Source: Lamellibrachia columna (Eukaryota > Annelida > Polychaeta > Sabellida > Siboglinidae). From it: a DNA stretch of 64,000 bases. The stretch lies in the NCBI GenBank assembly GCA_963662155.1, contig OY759269.1, forward strand, positions 2,170,501 to 2,234,500. Reading direction: 5' to 3'. The position numbers and the translations under genes were made by a program. The notes beneath the pieces are model-generated. The model was given only the letters and a program-made list of their open reading frames with translations. It was not told where the DNA came from and did no database searches. Within the stretch, counting starts at the first letter, position 1. Each line of letters starts with the position of its first letter. This document shows, in pieces, positions 47,205 to 58,065 of this stretch.

Positions 47205-48165
47205 GCCTTGTTATTACATGCCCCATTATAACACAGATTCGGATATAACGTGGTCGATCATGGACTCTGATTTTCTGCCACCAGGTGGGAATGGGAATAG
47301 TTGTCTTTAGGAGGGCATTTTGCCCCACATTCATGTGCCGATGCTATGATCACTAGACTAATATATTTCCTAACTAGCGCTTGTTTTGCATGATGTACTC
47401 CTCGTATTTGTCAAACCTACTTAGAACTGCATTGATGGTTCTCCATGAACATTAGATGAACAATGAACGAGTGGTGTTGTTTCAATGTTTATTCTATGCT
47501 GGCTTCACCCTCACCTCGGCAGTTTGTAAGTCACAATTGAGATTAAAAAAAACTGCCTTGCATAAGAATCAGTCAAATAGTCTTAAATACTATTCAGTAG
47601 CCAACACCAGTATAAAATGGGTGAAATGGCATGCTTCCATTGCATCATAAATCTAAGTTTTCGCAATGCCAAGCCAAACTCAATGACAAAGTGAAATAAT
47701 TATTAATGCAATCTATAATTGTTGTTTTTAATGTTTAATCAACTTTCGCACTGCATGTGTCAACATATACGTGTTTGGTTACTCAGATTCAAGTTATTAT
47801 TTTCGAATCGAATTAGTTGATCAATCTGTACCAGTTCATAAAAACAAATTTATTCCATAACTGTACATATACATGCATTTTATTCAGTTTAACATTCAAC
47901 AGTGTATTATATGTAAAAAATAATACATGTCATATTGACGCCAGTTGACTCGTTTTAACAAGCTATATTAACTGTGTATAGACAGCACGACCAGCGCACA
48001 GTGGCAGTGGCTTCGACATCATTCTTGGTACCGAGGATGGAGATCGCTGTTGTTTAGTAGTCCCCTGGTGGCTGATATGGGAACATCTAACATGCCTCGC
48101 TTACAACACGGTCCGAAATCGTGGACCCCGACCACCGCATTATAATGAGACTCGACTGTAACAGA
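47205..48165. mobile_element. Possible pogo/Tigger-like DNA transposon remnant
   Basis: The left side has CATTATAACACAG and GATATAACGTGGTCG. The right side has CCGACCACCGCATTATAATG and GAGACTCGACTGTA, which in reverse complement resembles the left side and the CAGTCGA..TATAAC ends I recall for pogo-type elements. No transposase frame is seen. The call is weak. Confidence 0.3.
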
Positions 48166-48698
48166 ATACGGAATCAACTTACACACTGATATATTAGGAA
48201 ATGCTATCCTTGGTATACTTTAATTCTTTTTTTGAACAGAATGATGAGAAAATTACTAATCTTAGAGTGCATTTTACAAGAACTTTTTAGGTGTATATTA
48301 TTGATAGGCAGTTATCTTTTGTGTAAACACTGCAAATGCAAACACAGTCTAGTGTTTGTAATTGGTGGAGTATGTCAGGGAAATTAACCTAGCAGATTAC
48401 ATCAACATTAATTTGCAGCTGTGACTATGATAATATATACTTGTGCTAATATCGTATTTGTTATTATAACCAAAGTTCCTTTTAATTTAGCTTAGTTTTT
48501 AAATTAAAAGGAACATTAATTTTTACTTATAATTGAAGTAGTTTACCTTTAAATTAATCTTAATAGTTAAACACGGTTTTATATGTATTTTCCTTGTATA
48601 ATTTTGTTTCAGGCATTTTAGTAAAATGCGTATATAGCTTTCAAGGAAACAGCAATAAAATAAATGTAGTACTGTTTAAATATTAATGTTGCTTACAG
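48166..48698. other. Intron before exon 9, nothing recognised
   Basis: It is AT-rich unique sequence. A short inverted repeat (TTCCTTTTAATTTA / TAAATTAAAAGGAAC) lies around 48476-48513. Confidence 0.55.
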
Positions 48699-48776
48699 GT
48701 TGAAGCCATGGAACACCTGCAGAAGCAGTTCATTGGTCTCAGCATGAGTGTCCAGACAGCCAAGAAAGACAAACAG
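48699..48776 (+). CDS. Exon 9 in window (phase 0-0, 26 codons)
   Basis: The acceptor is aatgttgcttacag and the donor AAACAG|gtatt. It encodes VEAMEHLQKQFIGLSMSVQ and AKKDKQ, which is coiled coil. Together with the start of exon 10 it forms the AKKDKQMIE segment that suggests a relation to centrobin. Confidence 0.75.
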
Positions 48777-49115
48777 GTATTGCTTGTTCAAACGTTATGC
48801 ATTTTCATTGTCATTCATTCCTACAATGAAAAGTCAAACCAATCTTAAAAGTCCAAATCAAAAATGATAATAATTGTTTCTATAGCCAACCCAGTTTTTG
48901 CAGAATCTTTTTAACTATGATCTCTCAGTTTTGGGATCAGCTTAGTTATTTCAGTGTTTTTTTATGTTCCTCCCAGTTTATTGTCAGAAAAAAGTCAAGA
49001 CTGTGGTCAGTCACAAAGACATGGTGTCGATAAAACGTCACACTCAGAACATGAGAAAATTTTCATAATTTGATGCCTACCAGTTTGGATTAACAAGAAC
49101 TTGTTTCTGCCTCAG
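48777..49115. other. Short intron between exons 9 and 10
   Basis: It is plain unique intron sequence without an array. Confidence 0.55.
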
Positions 49116-49228
49116 ATGATTGAGCTGACCATAAAGAAGCTGCAGGAGGTAATGAGAGAGAGTCGGGCAGAGATCAAGAACACAGAGAGGCAACTGAAGG
49201 AGAACCGAGCAGGAGCGGAGGATGCTAG
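49116..49228 (+). CDS. Exon 10 in window (phase 0-2)
   Basis: The acceptor is gtttctgcctcag and the donor GCTAG|gtatg. It encodes MIELTIKKLQEVMRESRAEI and KNTERQLKENRAGAEDA, a strongly charged heptad helix. The leading ATG is internal and not a start codon. Confidence 0.8.
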
Positions 49229-49538
49229 GTATGATGTGATATAACAGCTTCTCTTGCTGCTCTGCTAGGTTTAACATTTATGATCGCTTCATTTTTTAGA
49301 CAAACAACTTTTTGAACTGACCTGCTTGGTAGCATTATCAGACTATGTCTTACTAAGAGTGTTGGTTCACCATCCTGCAGTATGTAACATCATCTCCCAG
49401 AGTAGGGTGAGTTATGAAATTTCTCTATACAATAATATCATGCAGAGAATCTGGATGCTTCTACAATAGGTGCCGTGACTGCTTCAGTACTTTTGAAAGG
49501 CCGACAAATATAGTTCTTGTTTCATGTTTTCTTTGCAG
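49229..49538. other. Short intron between exons 10 and 11
   Basis: It is plain unique intron. The open segment that starts at 49414 simply runs into exon 11. Confidence 0.6.
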
Positions 49539-49704
49539 GACAGAGTTGATGCTGGCTGAGTTCAAGCGAGACTCGGCAAGGAAGGAACTGGAATGTCTGG
49601 TGGAACAACTTCAGTCAAAACAACACGAGTTGGAGACACTGCACGAACACCAGGAGGAGCCACAGGAGGGATACAATGGCGCTACAGCGCAACTACAACA
49701 GGAA
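49539..49704 (+). CDS. Exon 11 in window (phase 2-0)
   Basis: The acceptor is tttctttgcag and the donor CAGGAA|gtaagt. It encodes a coiled coil (ELMLAEFKRDSARKELECLV and EQLQSKQHELETL), a short break rich in Glu, Pro and Gly (HQEEPQEGYNG), then ATAQLQQE. The break may be a hinge in the rod. Confidence 0.82.
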
Positions 49705-49942
49705 GTAAGTGGTGCCATCTGTAAGCACCTGTTATAACTACAGGTTGAGCAGTAATATGTCTGATTTTCCAAAATTCCAGTCAAGTGAATTGTACTTACT
49801 TTTTTAAATCATGTTAAAATTAACCTGAAATGATGTTCCTGAAATTAACTTGAAATAATTACCACATTCAGACATCAGGTGGGCAATTAAGTTGTCTTGT
49901 GTCATTTAAGTTTTATCTTTCTGTCCTGATGTGTCATGTCAG

Positions 49943-50098
49943 GTGACAAAGGTGACAGAGGAGAGAGATAGGATCCAGTCGAGTCTGGCAGAGAGGGAGA
50001 AGGAGGCGAGGGAGTTGACAAAGCAGGTGTCCTCTCTCAAAGACAACCTGGCCGCTGAACAGAGGAAGTCTCGCTCCAAGACTGACTCCCTGCAGGAG
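49943..50098 (+). CDS. Exon 12 in window (phase 0-0, 52 codons)
   Basis: The acceptor is tgtcatgtcag and the donor CAGGAG|gtaggc. It encodes VTKVTEERDRIQSSLAEREK, EARELTKQVSSLKDNLAAEQ and RKSRSKTDSLQE. This is continuous coiled coil with many charge pairs. Confidence 0.83.
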
Positions 50099-50438
50099 GT
50101 AGGCATGGCAAAGTTGTTCACTATACAGAAGTTGGACATGTGCCATGTGTCACGGACCTTTAAAGTACTTCACAGATATACAGTGCATAAGAGTTTTATT
50201 GAAATAATAAAACAACAGAAAAAACTGCATTAGGTTTTTTCATAGTGATGATATGGTCTTATATCTCCCTCTTTATATTAAATAAAGGCACAGATTAACT
50301 TATCTTAGTGGTTTAATTAAACTATATTATTCAGAAGTAAAGTACACTTCTGTTAGTGCATTGTCTTCTGCCAAACAGTATCTGTAGTAAGCCATGGGGT
50401 GTCATGACTCATGTGGGGTGTGTACCCTCTCCTTGTAG
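50099..50438. other. Short intron between exons 12 and 13
   Basis: It is plain unique intron, AT-rich in the middle. No array. Confidence 0.6.
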
Positions 50439-50564
50439 GAGATGGAGAGGGAGCAGGCCCGTCTGGAGGAGACCCAAGGGGAGAGTGAGGCAGCGAGGGA
50501 GAAACTGGGAAAGTTGGAGAAGAAGTACCGACAGCTGGAGAAGGAGAAGAAACAACTCATCAAG
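50439..50564 (+). CDS. Exon 13 in window (phase 0-0, 42 codons, weak donor)
   Basis: The acceptor is ctctccttgtag and the donor ATCAAG|gttctt. It encodes EMEREQARLEETQGESEAAR, EKLGKLEKKYRQLEKEKKQ and LIK. The donor is poor beyond the GT, but phase 0 fits exon 14. The next intron is about 5.2 kb, nearly all 66-bp and 41-bp satellite. Confidence 0.75.
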
Positions 50565-50818
50565 GTTCTTACTTGTCTCTTCTTCATAACTGCCATAAGA
50601 TTTCTTTTTTCCCATGACAAGTTGAGTGTTGCCTCGTTACTCTCCACCCTCCTCCGTATCCACCCTCCTCCATATCTATACATCTGAGAGCTTTCGAAGC
50701 ACTTGTCATGTCCAGATTCTGTCTGCCCTGTTGCTGTTGTTGTAATACTTTATATAATCTATGATCCCCTTAGACAGAGATGGTTTGTGTTCTCTCCTCG
50801 AACTTCCGATATGTTGTA

Positions 50819-53800
50819 TTGAATTAATGATACCAAGTGAGTTGTGAACTAGGGACTGTGCAGCAGATAGTGACTTAATTGATATTGAATTAATGATACC
50901 AAGTGAGTTGTGAACTAGGGACTGTGCAGCAGATAGTGACTTAGTTGATATTGAATTAATGATACCAAGTGAGTTGTGAACTAGGGACTGTGCAGCAGAT
51001 AGTGACTTAATTGATATTGAATTAATGATACCAAGTGAGTTGTGAACTAGGGACTGTGCAGCAGATAGTGACTTAGTTGATATTGAATTAATGATACCAA
51101 GTGAGTTGTGAACTAGGGACTGTGCAGCAGATAGTGACTTAGTTGATATTGAATTAATGATACCAAGTGAGTTGTGAACTAGGGACTGTGCAGCAGATAG
51201 TGACTTAGTTGATATTGAATTAATGATACCAAGTGAGTTGTGAACTAGGGACTGTGCAGCAGATAGTGACTTAGTTGATATTGAATTAATGATACCAAGT
51301 GAGTTGTGAACTAGGGACTGTGCAGCAGATAGTGACTTAGTTGATATTGAATTAATGATACCAAGTGAGTTGTGAACTAGGGACTGTGCAGCAGATAGTG
51401 ACTTAGTTGATATTGAATTAATGATACCAAGTGAGTTGTGAACTAGGGACTGTGCAGCAGATAGTGACTTAATTGATATTGAATTAATGATACCAAGTGA
51501 GTTGTGAACTAGGGACTGTGCAGCAGATAGTGACTTAGTTGATATTGAATTAATGATACCAAGTGAGTTGTGAACTAGGGACTGTGCAGCAGATAGTGAC
51601 TTAGTTGATATTGAATTAATGATACCAAGTGAGTTGTGAACTAGGGACTGTGCAGCAGATAGTGACTTAGTTGATATTGAATTAATGATACCAAGTGAGT
51701 TGTGAACTAGGGACTGTGCAGCAGATAGTGACTTAATTGATATTGAATTAATGATACCAAGTGAGTTGTGAACTAGGGACTGTGCAGCAGATAGTGACTT
51801 AGTTGATATTGAATTAGTGATACCAGGTGAGTTGTGAACTAGGGACTGTGCAGCAGATAGTGACTTAATTGATATTGAATTAATGATACCAAGTGAGTTG
51901 TGAACTAGGGACTGTGCAGCAGATAGTGACTTAATTGATATTGAATTAATGATACCAAGTGAGTTGTGAACTAGGGACTGTGCAGCAGATAGTGACTTAG
52001 TTGATATTGAATTAATGATACCAAGTGAGTTGTGAACTAGGGACTGTGCAGCAGATAGTGACTTAATTGATATTGAATTAATGATACCAAGTGAGTTGTG
52101 AACTTGGGACTGTGCAGCAGATAGTGACTTAGTTGATATTGAATTAATGATACCAAGTGAGTTGTGAACTAGGGACTGTGCAGCAGATAGTGACTTAGTT
52201 GATATTGAATTAATGATACCAAGTGAGTTGTGAACTAGGGACTGTGCAGCAGATAGTGACTTAATTGATATTGAATTAATGATACCAAGTGAGTTTTGAA
52301 CTAGGGACTGTGCAGCAGATAGTGACTTAGTTGATATTGAATTAATGATACCAAGTGAGTTGTGAACTAGGGACTGTGCAGCAGATAGTGACTTAATTGA
52401 TATTGAATTAATGATACCAAGTGAGTTGTGAACTAGGGACTGTGCAGCAGATAGTGACTTAGTTTATATTGAATTAATGATACCAAGTGAGTTGTGAACT
52501 AGGGACTGTGCAGCAGATAGTGACTTAGTTGATATTGAATTAATGATACCAAGTGAGTTGTGAACTAGGGACTGTGCAGCAGATAGTGACTTAGTTGATA
52601 TTGAATTAATGATACCAAGTGAGTTGTGAACTAGGGACTGTGCAGCAGATAGTGACTTAATTGATATTGAATTAATGATACCAAGTGAGTTGTGAACTAG
52701 GGACTGTGCAGCAGATAGTGACTTAGTTGATATTGAATTAATGATACCAAGTGAGTTGTGAACTAGGGACTGTGCAGCAGATAGTGACTTAATTGATATT
52801 GAATTAATGATACCAAGTGAGTTGTGAACTAGGGACTGTGCAGCAGATAGTGACTTAGTTGATATTGAATTAATGATACCAAGTGAGTTGTGAACTAGGG
52901 ACTGTGCAGCAGATAGTGACTTAATTGATATTGAATTAATGATACCAAGTGAGTTGTGAACTAGGGACTGTGCAGCAGATAGTGACTTAGTTGATATTGA
53001 ATTAATGATACCAAGTGAGTTGTGAACTAGGGACTGTGCAGCAGATAGTGACTTAGTTGATATTGAATTAATGATACCAAGTGAGTTGTGAACTAGGGAC
53101 TGTGCAGCAGATAGTGACTTAGTTGATATTGAATTAATGATACCAAGTGAGTTGTGAACTAGGGACTGTGCAGCAGATAGTGACTTAATTGATATTTAAT
53201 TAATGATACCAAGTGAGTTGTGAACTAGGGACTGTGCAGCAGATAGTGACTTAGTTGATATTGAATTAATGATACCAAGTGAGTTGTGAACTAGGGACTG
53301 TGCAGCAGATAGTGACTTAATTGATATTGAATTAATGATACCAAGTGAGTTGTGAACTAGGGACTGTGCAGCAGATAGTGACTTAGTTGATATTGAATTA
53401 ATGATACCAAGTGAGTTGTGAACTAGGGACTGTGCAGCAGATAGTGACTTAGTTGATATTGAATTAATGATACCAAGTGAGTTGTGAACTAGGGACTGTG
53501 CAGCAGATAGTGACTTAATTGATATTGAATTAATGATACCAAGTGAGTTGTGAACTAGGGACTGTGCAGCAGATAGTGACTTAGTTGATATTGAATTAAT
53601 GATACCAAGTGAGTTGTGAACTAGGGACTGTGCAGCAGATAGTGACTTAATTGATATTGAATTAATGATACCAAGTGAGTTGTGAACTAGGGACTGTGCA
53701 GCAGATAGTGACTTAGTTGATATTGAATTAATGATACCAAGTGAGTTGTGAACTAGGGACTGTGCAGCAGATAGTGACTTAATTGATATTGAATTAATGA

Positions 53801-54045
53801 TACCAAGTGAGTTGTGAACTAGGGACTGTGCAGCAGATAGTGACTTAGTTGATATTGAATTAATGATACCAAGTGAGTTGTGAACTAGGGACTGTGCAGC
53901 AGATAGTGACTTAATTGATATTGAATTAATTATACCAAGTGAGTTGTGAACTAGGGACTGTGCAGCAGATAGTGACTTAGTTGATATTGAATTAATGATA
54001 CCAAGTGAGTTGTGAACTAGGGACTGTGCAGCAGATAGTGACTTA
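50819..54045. repeat. 66-bp satellite, about 49 highly uniform copies
   Basis: The unit starts TTGATATTGAATTAATGATA and ends GCAGATAGTGACTTAG or ...ACTTAA. Copies are almost identical except for a binary A/G at the end (TTAATTGATA or TTAGTTGATA) and rare singletons. The minus-strand frame of 295 codons is an artefact of a 22-residue period. Confidence 0.96.
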
Positions 54046-54756
54046 GTTGAGATTCGCACAAAATATAGCAGCTTGGGACACAAAAACTTTCTTCACGGCG
54101 CACGACTCATCCATGCACAGCTGTTTCGAGCCAGTTCGAGCTACTTGCTGCGGTGCATCAACAGCTCTATGGTGTTCACACCAAGGTTATGGTGTTCACA
54201 CCAAGGTCATTGTGTAGTACAGTAACTGTATGACTCCAGCAATCAAACCATGCCGCGTTATTGGAAGCCACAGAGTTTGTATATAATATGCAGCATAAAA
54301 TGTAATTGTACAATACAATAAGAACAACTTCTATTCAGGCAAAATCCTCCAGAACACGAGCTCAGTAGTGCATCAAAACCAAAGGGTTAGGCTGACTCAT
54401 ATAAGTTTGCCATATCAATAGTATAGTTTCTTTCCATGAAACAGTCTGGAACTCCTTAAGCCCTGACATTTTCAGCAGTGACAAAACCTCCAATTTTAAA
54501 AGCAGATTGGAAAACATTATTATTAGTGTAGGTAACGAAGAACAGTATCCATTGACGTAACCGCATCACTCAAATTAGTGTAGGTAACGAAGAACAGTAT
54601 CCATTGACGTAACCGCATCACTCAAATTATTTGATCGTTATGTGACATGTTTTATTTCATTCCTTCTAATTCTCAGTGACTTATGCTATCCACTGGGTGT
54701 CCACTGGGTGTCCACGGGATTATCCATGTAGATCAAGTTGTCAATAGTTGAGTGAG
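54046..54756. other. Non-coding segment with a 52-bp direct duplication
   Basis: ATTAGTGTAGGTAACGAAGA begins two tandem 52-bp copies at 54522 and 54574. Nothing coding was found. Confidence 0.75.
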
Positions 54757-55709
54757 TCCACTGTGGAGGTTAGAGAGAAGTGGGAAAGGTTCTTCAGTCC
54801 ATTGTGGAACTTAGGGAGAAGTGGGAAAGGTTCTTCAGTCCACTGTGGAAGTTCGAGAGAAGTGGTTAAGGTTCTTCAGTCCACTGTGGAGCTTAGGGAG
54901 AAGTGGGAAAGGTTCTTCAGTCCACTGTGGAGTTTAGGGAGAAGTGGGAAAGGCTCTTCAGTCCACTGTGGAGTTTAGGGAGAAGTGAGAAAGGTTATTC
55001 AGTCCACTGTGGAGTTTAGGGAGAAGTGGGAAAGGTTCTTCAGTCCACTGTGGAGGTTCGAGAGAAGTGGGAAAGGTTCTTCAGTCCACTGTGGAGCTTA
55101 GGGAGAAGTGGGAAAGGTTATTCAGTCCACTGTGGAGTTTAGGGAGAAGTGGGAAAGGTTCTTCAGTCCACTGTGGAGCTTAGGGAGAAGTGGGAAAGGT
55201 TCTTCCGTCCACTGTGGAAGTTAGAGAGAAGTGGGAAAGGTTCTTCAGTCCACTGTGGAGCTTAGGGAGAAGTGGGAAAGGTTCTTCAGTCCACTGTGGA
55301 GTTTAGGGAGAAGTAGGAAAGGTTCTTCAGTCCACTGTGGAGCTTAGGGAGAAGTGGGAAAGGTTCTTCAGTCCACTGTGGAGTTTAGGGAGAAATGGGA
55401 AAGGTTCTTCAGTCCACCATGGAGCTTAGGGAGAAGTGGGAAAGGTTCTTCAGTCTACTGTGGAGCTTAGGGAGAAGTGGGAAAGGTGCCCCACTCCACT
55501 GTGGAGCTTAGGGAGAAGTTGGAAAGGTTCTTCAGTCCACTGTGGAGTTTAGGGAGAAGTGGGAAAGGTTCTTCAGTCCGCTGTGGAGTTTAGGGAGAAG
55601 TGGGAAAGGTTCTTCAGTCTACTGTGGAGTTTAGGGAGAAGTGGGAAAGGTTTTTCAGTCAACTGTGGAGTTTAGGGAGAAGTGGGAAAGGTTCTTCAGT
55701 CCACTGTAT
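54757..55709. repeat. 41-bp minisatellite, about 23 copies, up to exon 14
   Basis: The unit starts TCCACTGTGGAGTTTAGGGA and ends AAAGGTTCTTCAG. The last copy (CCACTGTATCTGTCCAG) merges into the acceptor of exon 14. Every unit contains an acceptor-like TTCTTCAG. Confidence 0.94.
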
Positions 55710-55717
55710 CTGTCCAG

Positions 55718-55896
55718 GCTCACCAGGAGGAGTCCGAGGAGCTCAAGACTGACCAGCAGGAACAACTGGCTGAGGTGCGGTCAAACCTGAACAACCAGAT
55801 GGCCAAACTACACAGCCAACTGACCGATGTCACCACCAAACTGGCCATGGTCCAGGTTGAGACTGACCACAAAGATGAACAAGTTCTGCAACTCAG
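55718..55896 (+). CDS. Exon 14 in window (phase 0-2)
   Basis: The acceptor is ctgtatctgtccag and the donor CTCAG|gtgacc. It encodes AHQEESEELKTDQQEQLAEV, RSNLNNQMAKLHSQLTDVTT and KLAMVQVETDHKDEQVLQL, a coiled coil. The upstream 41-bp satellite runs right up to the acceptor. Confidence 0.82.
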
Positions 55897-56672
55897 GTGA
55901 CCAGTGGCTCTCTGTATGCCTTGTTTTAAATGGATGGTAGGTGTTGGAAGAGTGGGGACACACGAAAAGAGCAGATCCCACAGCTGGGAGTTTAGGGTGT
56001 AGGTGGGTGGGGGTTGGTTGTTGAAAGGATGCGTCTGTTAATTTATAAAAATTACTGATTTTTCAGTATGCATATTGGTAGCACATCTTATAATAAAGTA
56101 GTTTGTTCCCTCACATCTCCGTCAGTTTCACACGTATATGGCTAAAATTTGGTAGGCGTGCCTGGGTGCTCATGGTGCCTGAGGGTCCATGGTGCCAAGG
56201 GGCCCGTGGGGTGGTTCATACATTAAAAAAATTTCAAAAATCAAATCTACATCAAACACCCATGTTTACGAATGCTTCGTGAAACCAACAGTTGTATGTG
56301 ACATTGACATTGACATTGACATTGACATTGGGGGAATGAAGTTATCATTGCCATTGTCCTAGTAAAGTGTGACTGGGTAATGCAAGAAGAGTCTAAAACT
56401 CCTGCAGTGATTGCCTTTTTCTCCTGTGCAATGCCAGGCAACTGGCTGCTTTATTATAAACAAATTAAACTAAAACCCAAGTAGCAAGATTTGACGACAC
56501 AGAAGCCTGTTAATGTGTTCCAACTTTATAGAGATAATTCATGTATTTTATGAATACCAGCTAAATTACTATACCAAAATGGCGATGGCGTGCGATTGCT
56601 TCATTGGTACATCTCACTCAGATCAGGTTATAAATAGCTGGATGGCAGCATTGAAAAGTAACTGTTGGCACA

Positions 56673-56711
<39 letters not shown>

Positions 56712-57289
56712 GCTGGCTGGCTGGCTGGCAGGCTGGCTGGCTGGCAGGCTGGCTGGCAGGCTGGCTGGCTGGCTGGCAGGCTGGCTGGCTGGCTGGCTGG
56801 CTAGCTGCTACCCACATATATGGTATTGGGTGTTTTTGGCTGCTGTGCCTAGGGAAGCTTTAAAATTAAATATGATTATTGTTACTCTGTCTCATGTGGG
56901 CAGAACAGGTCTGTATACAGGCATTTTGCCCATATGAAAGGCCTTAACACACCCTGTGTACCTGTACATCTATCTAATCATGCAGTTGTGTGAATGAATA
57001 CGGTGTGTACTTGTTTTCTGGATAAATTTGTAATTTTATTGTTATTTCCTTGAATATCCTTGCTAGCTTAACTGACTTTCATAAATATAACGTAATTCAA
57101 AACTTTCTAAATGGGCTATTTGATAAATTTCAAGCAAATTATTCAATAGAAATTATGAAAAGTTTTAATTGGGAAATTTTATTGCAATTACAAATTTGCT
57201 GGTATGTATAAAACCATACATTTCATGTTAACCAACAAATTAATGTTAATGTTCATTAATGGACATGAGGTACATGAGGTACATGTGGT
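55897..57289. other. Intron between exons 14 and 15, first part
   Basis: It holds an ACATTG hexamer run (56303-56330) and a CTGG/CAGG tetranucleotide tract (about 56671-56802). The rest is unique. No coding segment. Confidence 0.65.
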
Positions 57290-57565
57290 ACATGAGGTAG
57301 CATTAGTAAAGCATCAGTGTATATTTGATATCAGGAAGTACTCATTCTCAAGGACAATCAATGAATGGAACAAATTATCTACAGATTGTGTAACTACTAG
57401 CAGCGTTAATATATTTAAAAACAAGGTTGACACATATCTCAGTAGGGTGGGTTACACGTAGATTAAAAATGTTGGAGTCTCAATAAGCCAATGGCTTCCT
57501 TGTCCACTTGCCATCTGGGCCTATGCCTTGGATGGCAATCTTGTTAAATCTCGTTAAATCTTGTA
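57290..57565 (+). mobile_element. 5'-truncated LINE 3' end, plus strand
   Basis: An open segment encodes IRKYSFSRTINEWNKL and NIFKNKVDTYLSRVGYT followed by a stop, the C-terminus of ORF2. The family 3' UTR follows (GGATGGCAATCTTGTTAAAT with a repeated TTAAATC end). It is the only copy in the window on the plus strand, a typical 5'-truncated insertion inside the intron before exon 15. Confidence 0.82.
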
Positions 57566-57574
57566 AATGACAAC

Positions 57575-57928
57575 ATAATATTATTTATGTTGTTTACTGT
57601 CATTTATTGATGTTTATTCTCATTTGCTGATGTTTCCTGTCATTTGCTTATGCTTACTGTCATTTGCTGGTGTTTATTGTTATTTGCTGATGTTTACTGT
57701 CATTTGCTGATGTTTACTGTCATTTGCTGATGTTTACTGTCATTTGCCGATGTTTACTGTTATTTGCTGATGTTTACTGTTATTTGCCGATGTTTACTGT
57801 TATTGGCTGATGTTTACTGTTATTTGCCGATGTTTACTGTTATTTTCTGGTGTTTATTGTTATTTGCTGATGTTTACTGTCATTTGCTGATGTTTACTGT
57901 CATTTGCTGATGTTTACTGTCATTTGCT
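57575..57928. repeat. 20-bp minisatellite, about 17 copies, up to exon 15
   Basis: The unit is CATTTGCTGATGTTTACTGT. The last partial copy (CATTTGCT) joins CCTGCTCTCCCAG, the acceptor of exon 15. Confidence 0.93.
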
Positions 57929-57941
57929 CCTGCTCTCCCAG

Positions 57942-58047
57942 GGAACGTGTATTGGAGCTAGAACACGAGGCAGCTCACGAGCTGGAACGACGAGAGGCAG
58001 CTCACGACGAGATGGATCGGAGCACAGCCAACCTGAAGGAGGAGAAG
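57942..58047 (+). CDS. Exon 15 in window (phase 2-0, 35 codons)
   Basis: The acceptor is ctcctgctctcccag and the donor GAGAAG|gtgtgt. It encodes RERVLELEHEAAHELERREA and AHDEMDRSTANLKEEK. EAAHELERR and EAAHDEMDR look like an internal short duplication. The exon is sandwiched between a 20-bp satellite (upstream) and a 48-bp satellite that starts within 20 bases of the donor. Confidence 0.82.
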
Positions 58048-58065
58048 GTGTGTGCATATGGGGGG

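Noticed and set aside
53196..54083. 295-codon minus-strand frame (SLSAAQSLVHNSLGIINSI)
   Set aside because: Product of the 66-bp satellite. It ends where one unit has a TTAATTAAT variant.
56513..56937. Frames with WLAGWLAG or QPASQPAS repeats
   Set aside because: Simple CTGG tetranucleotide tract.
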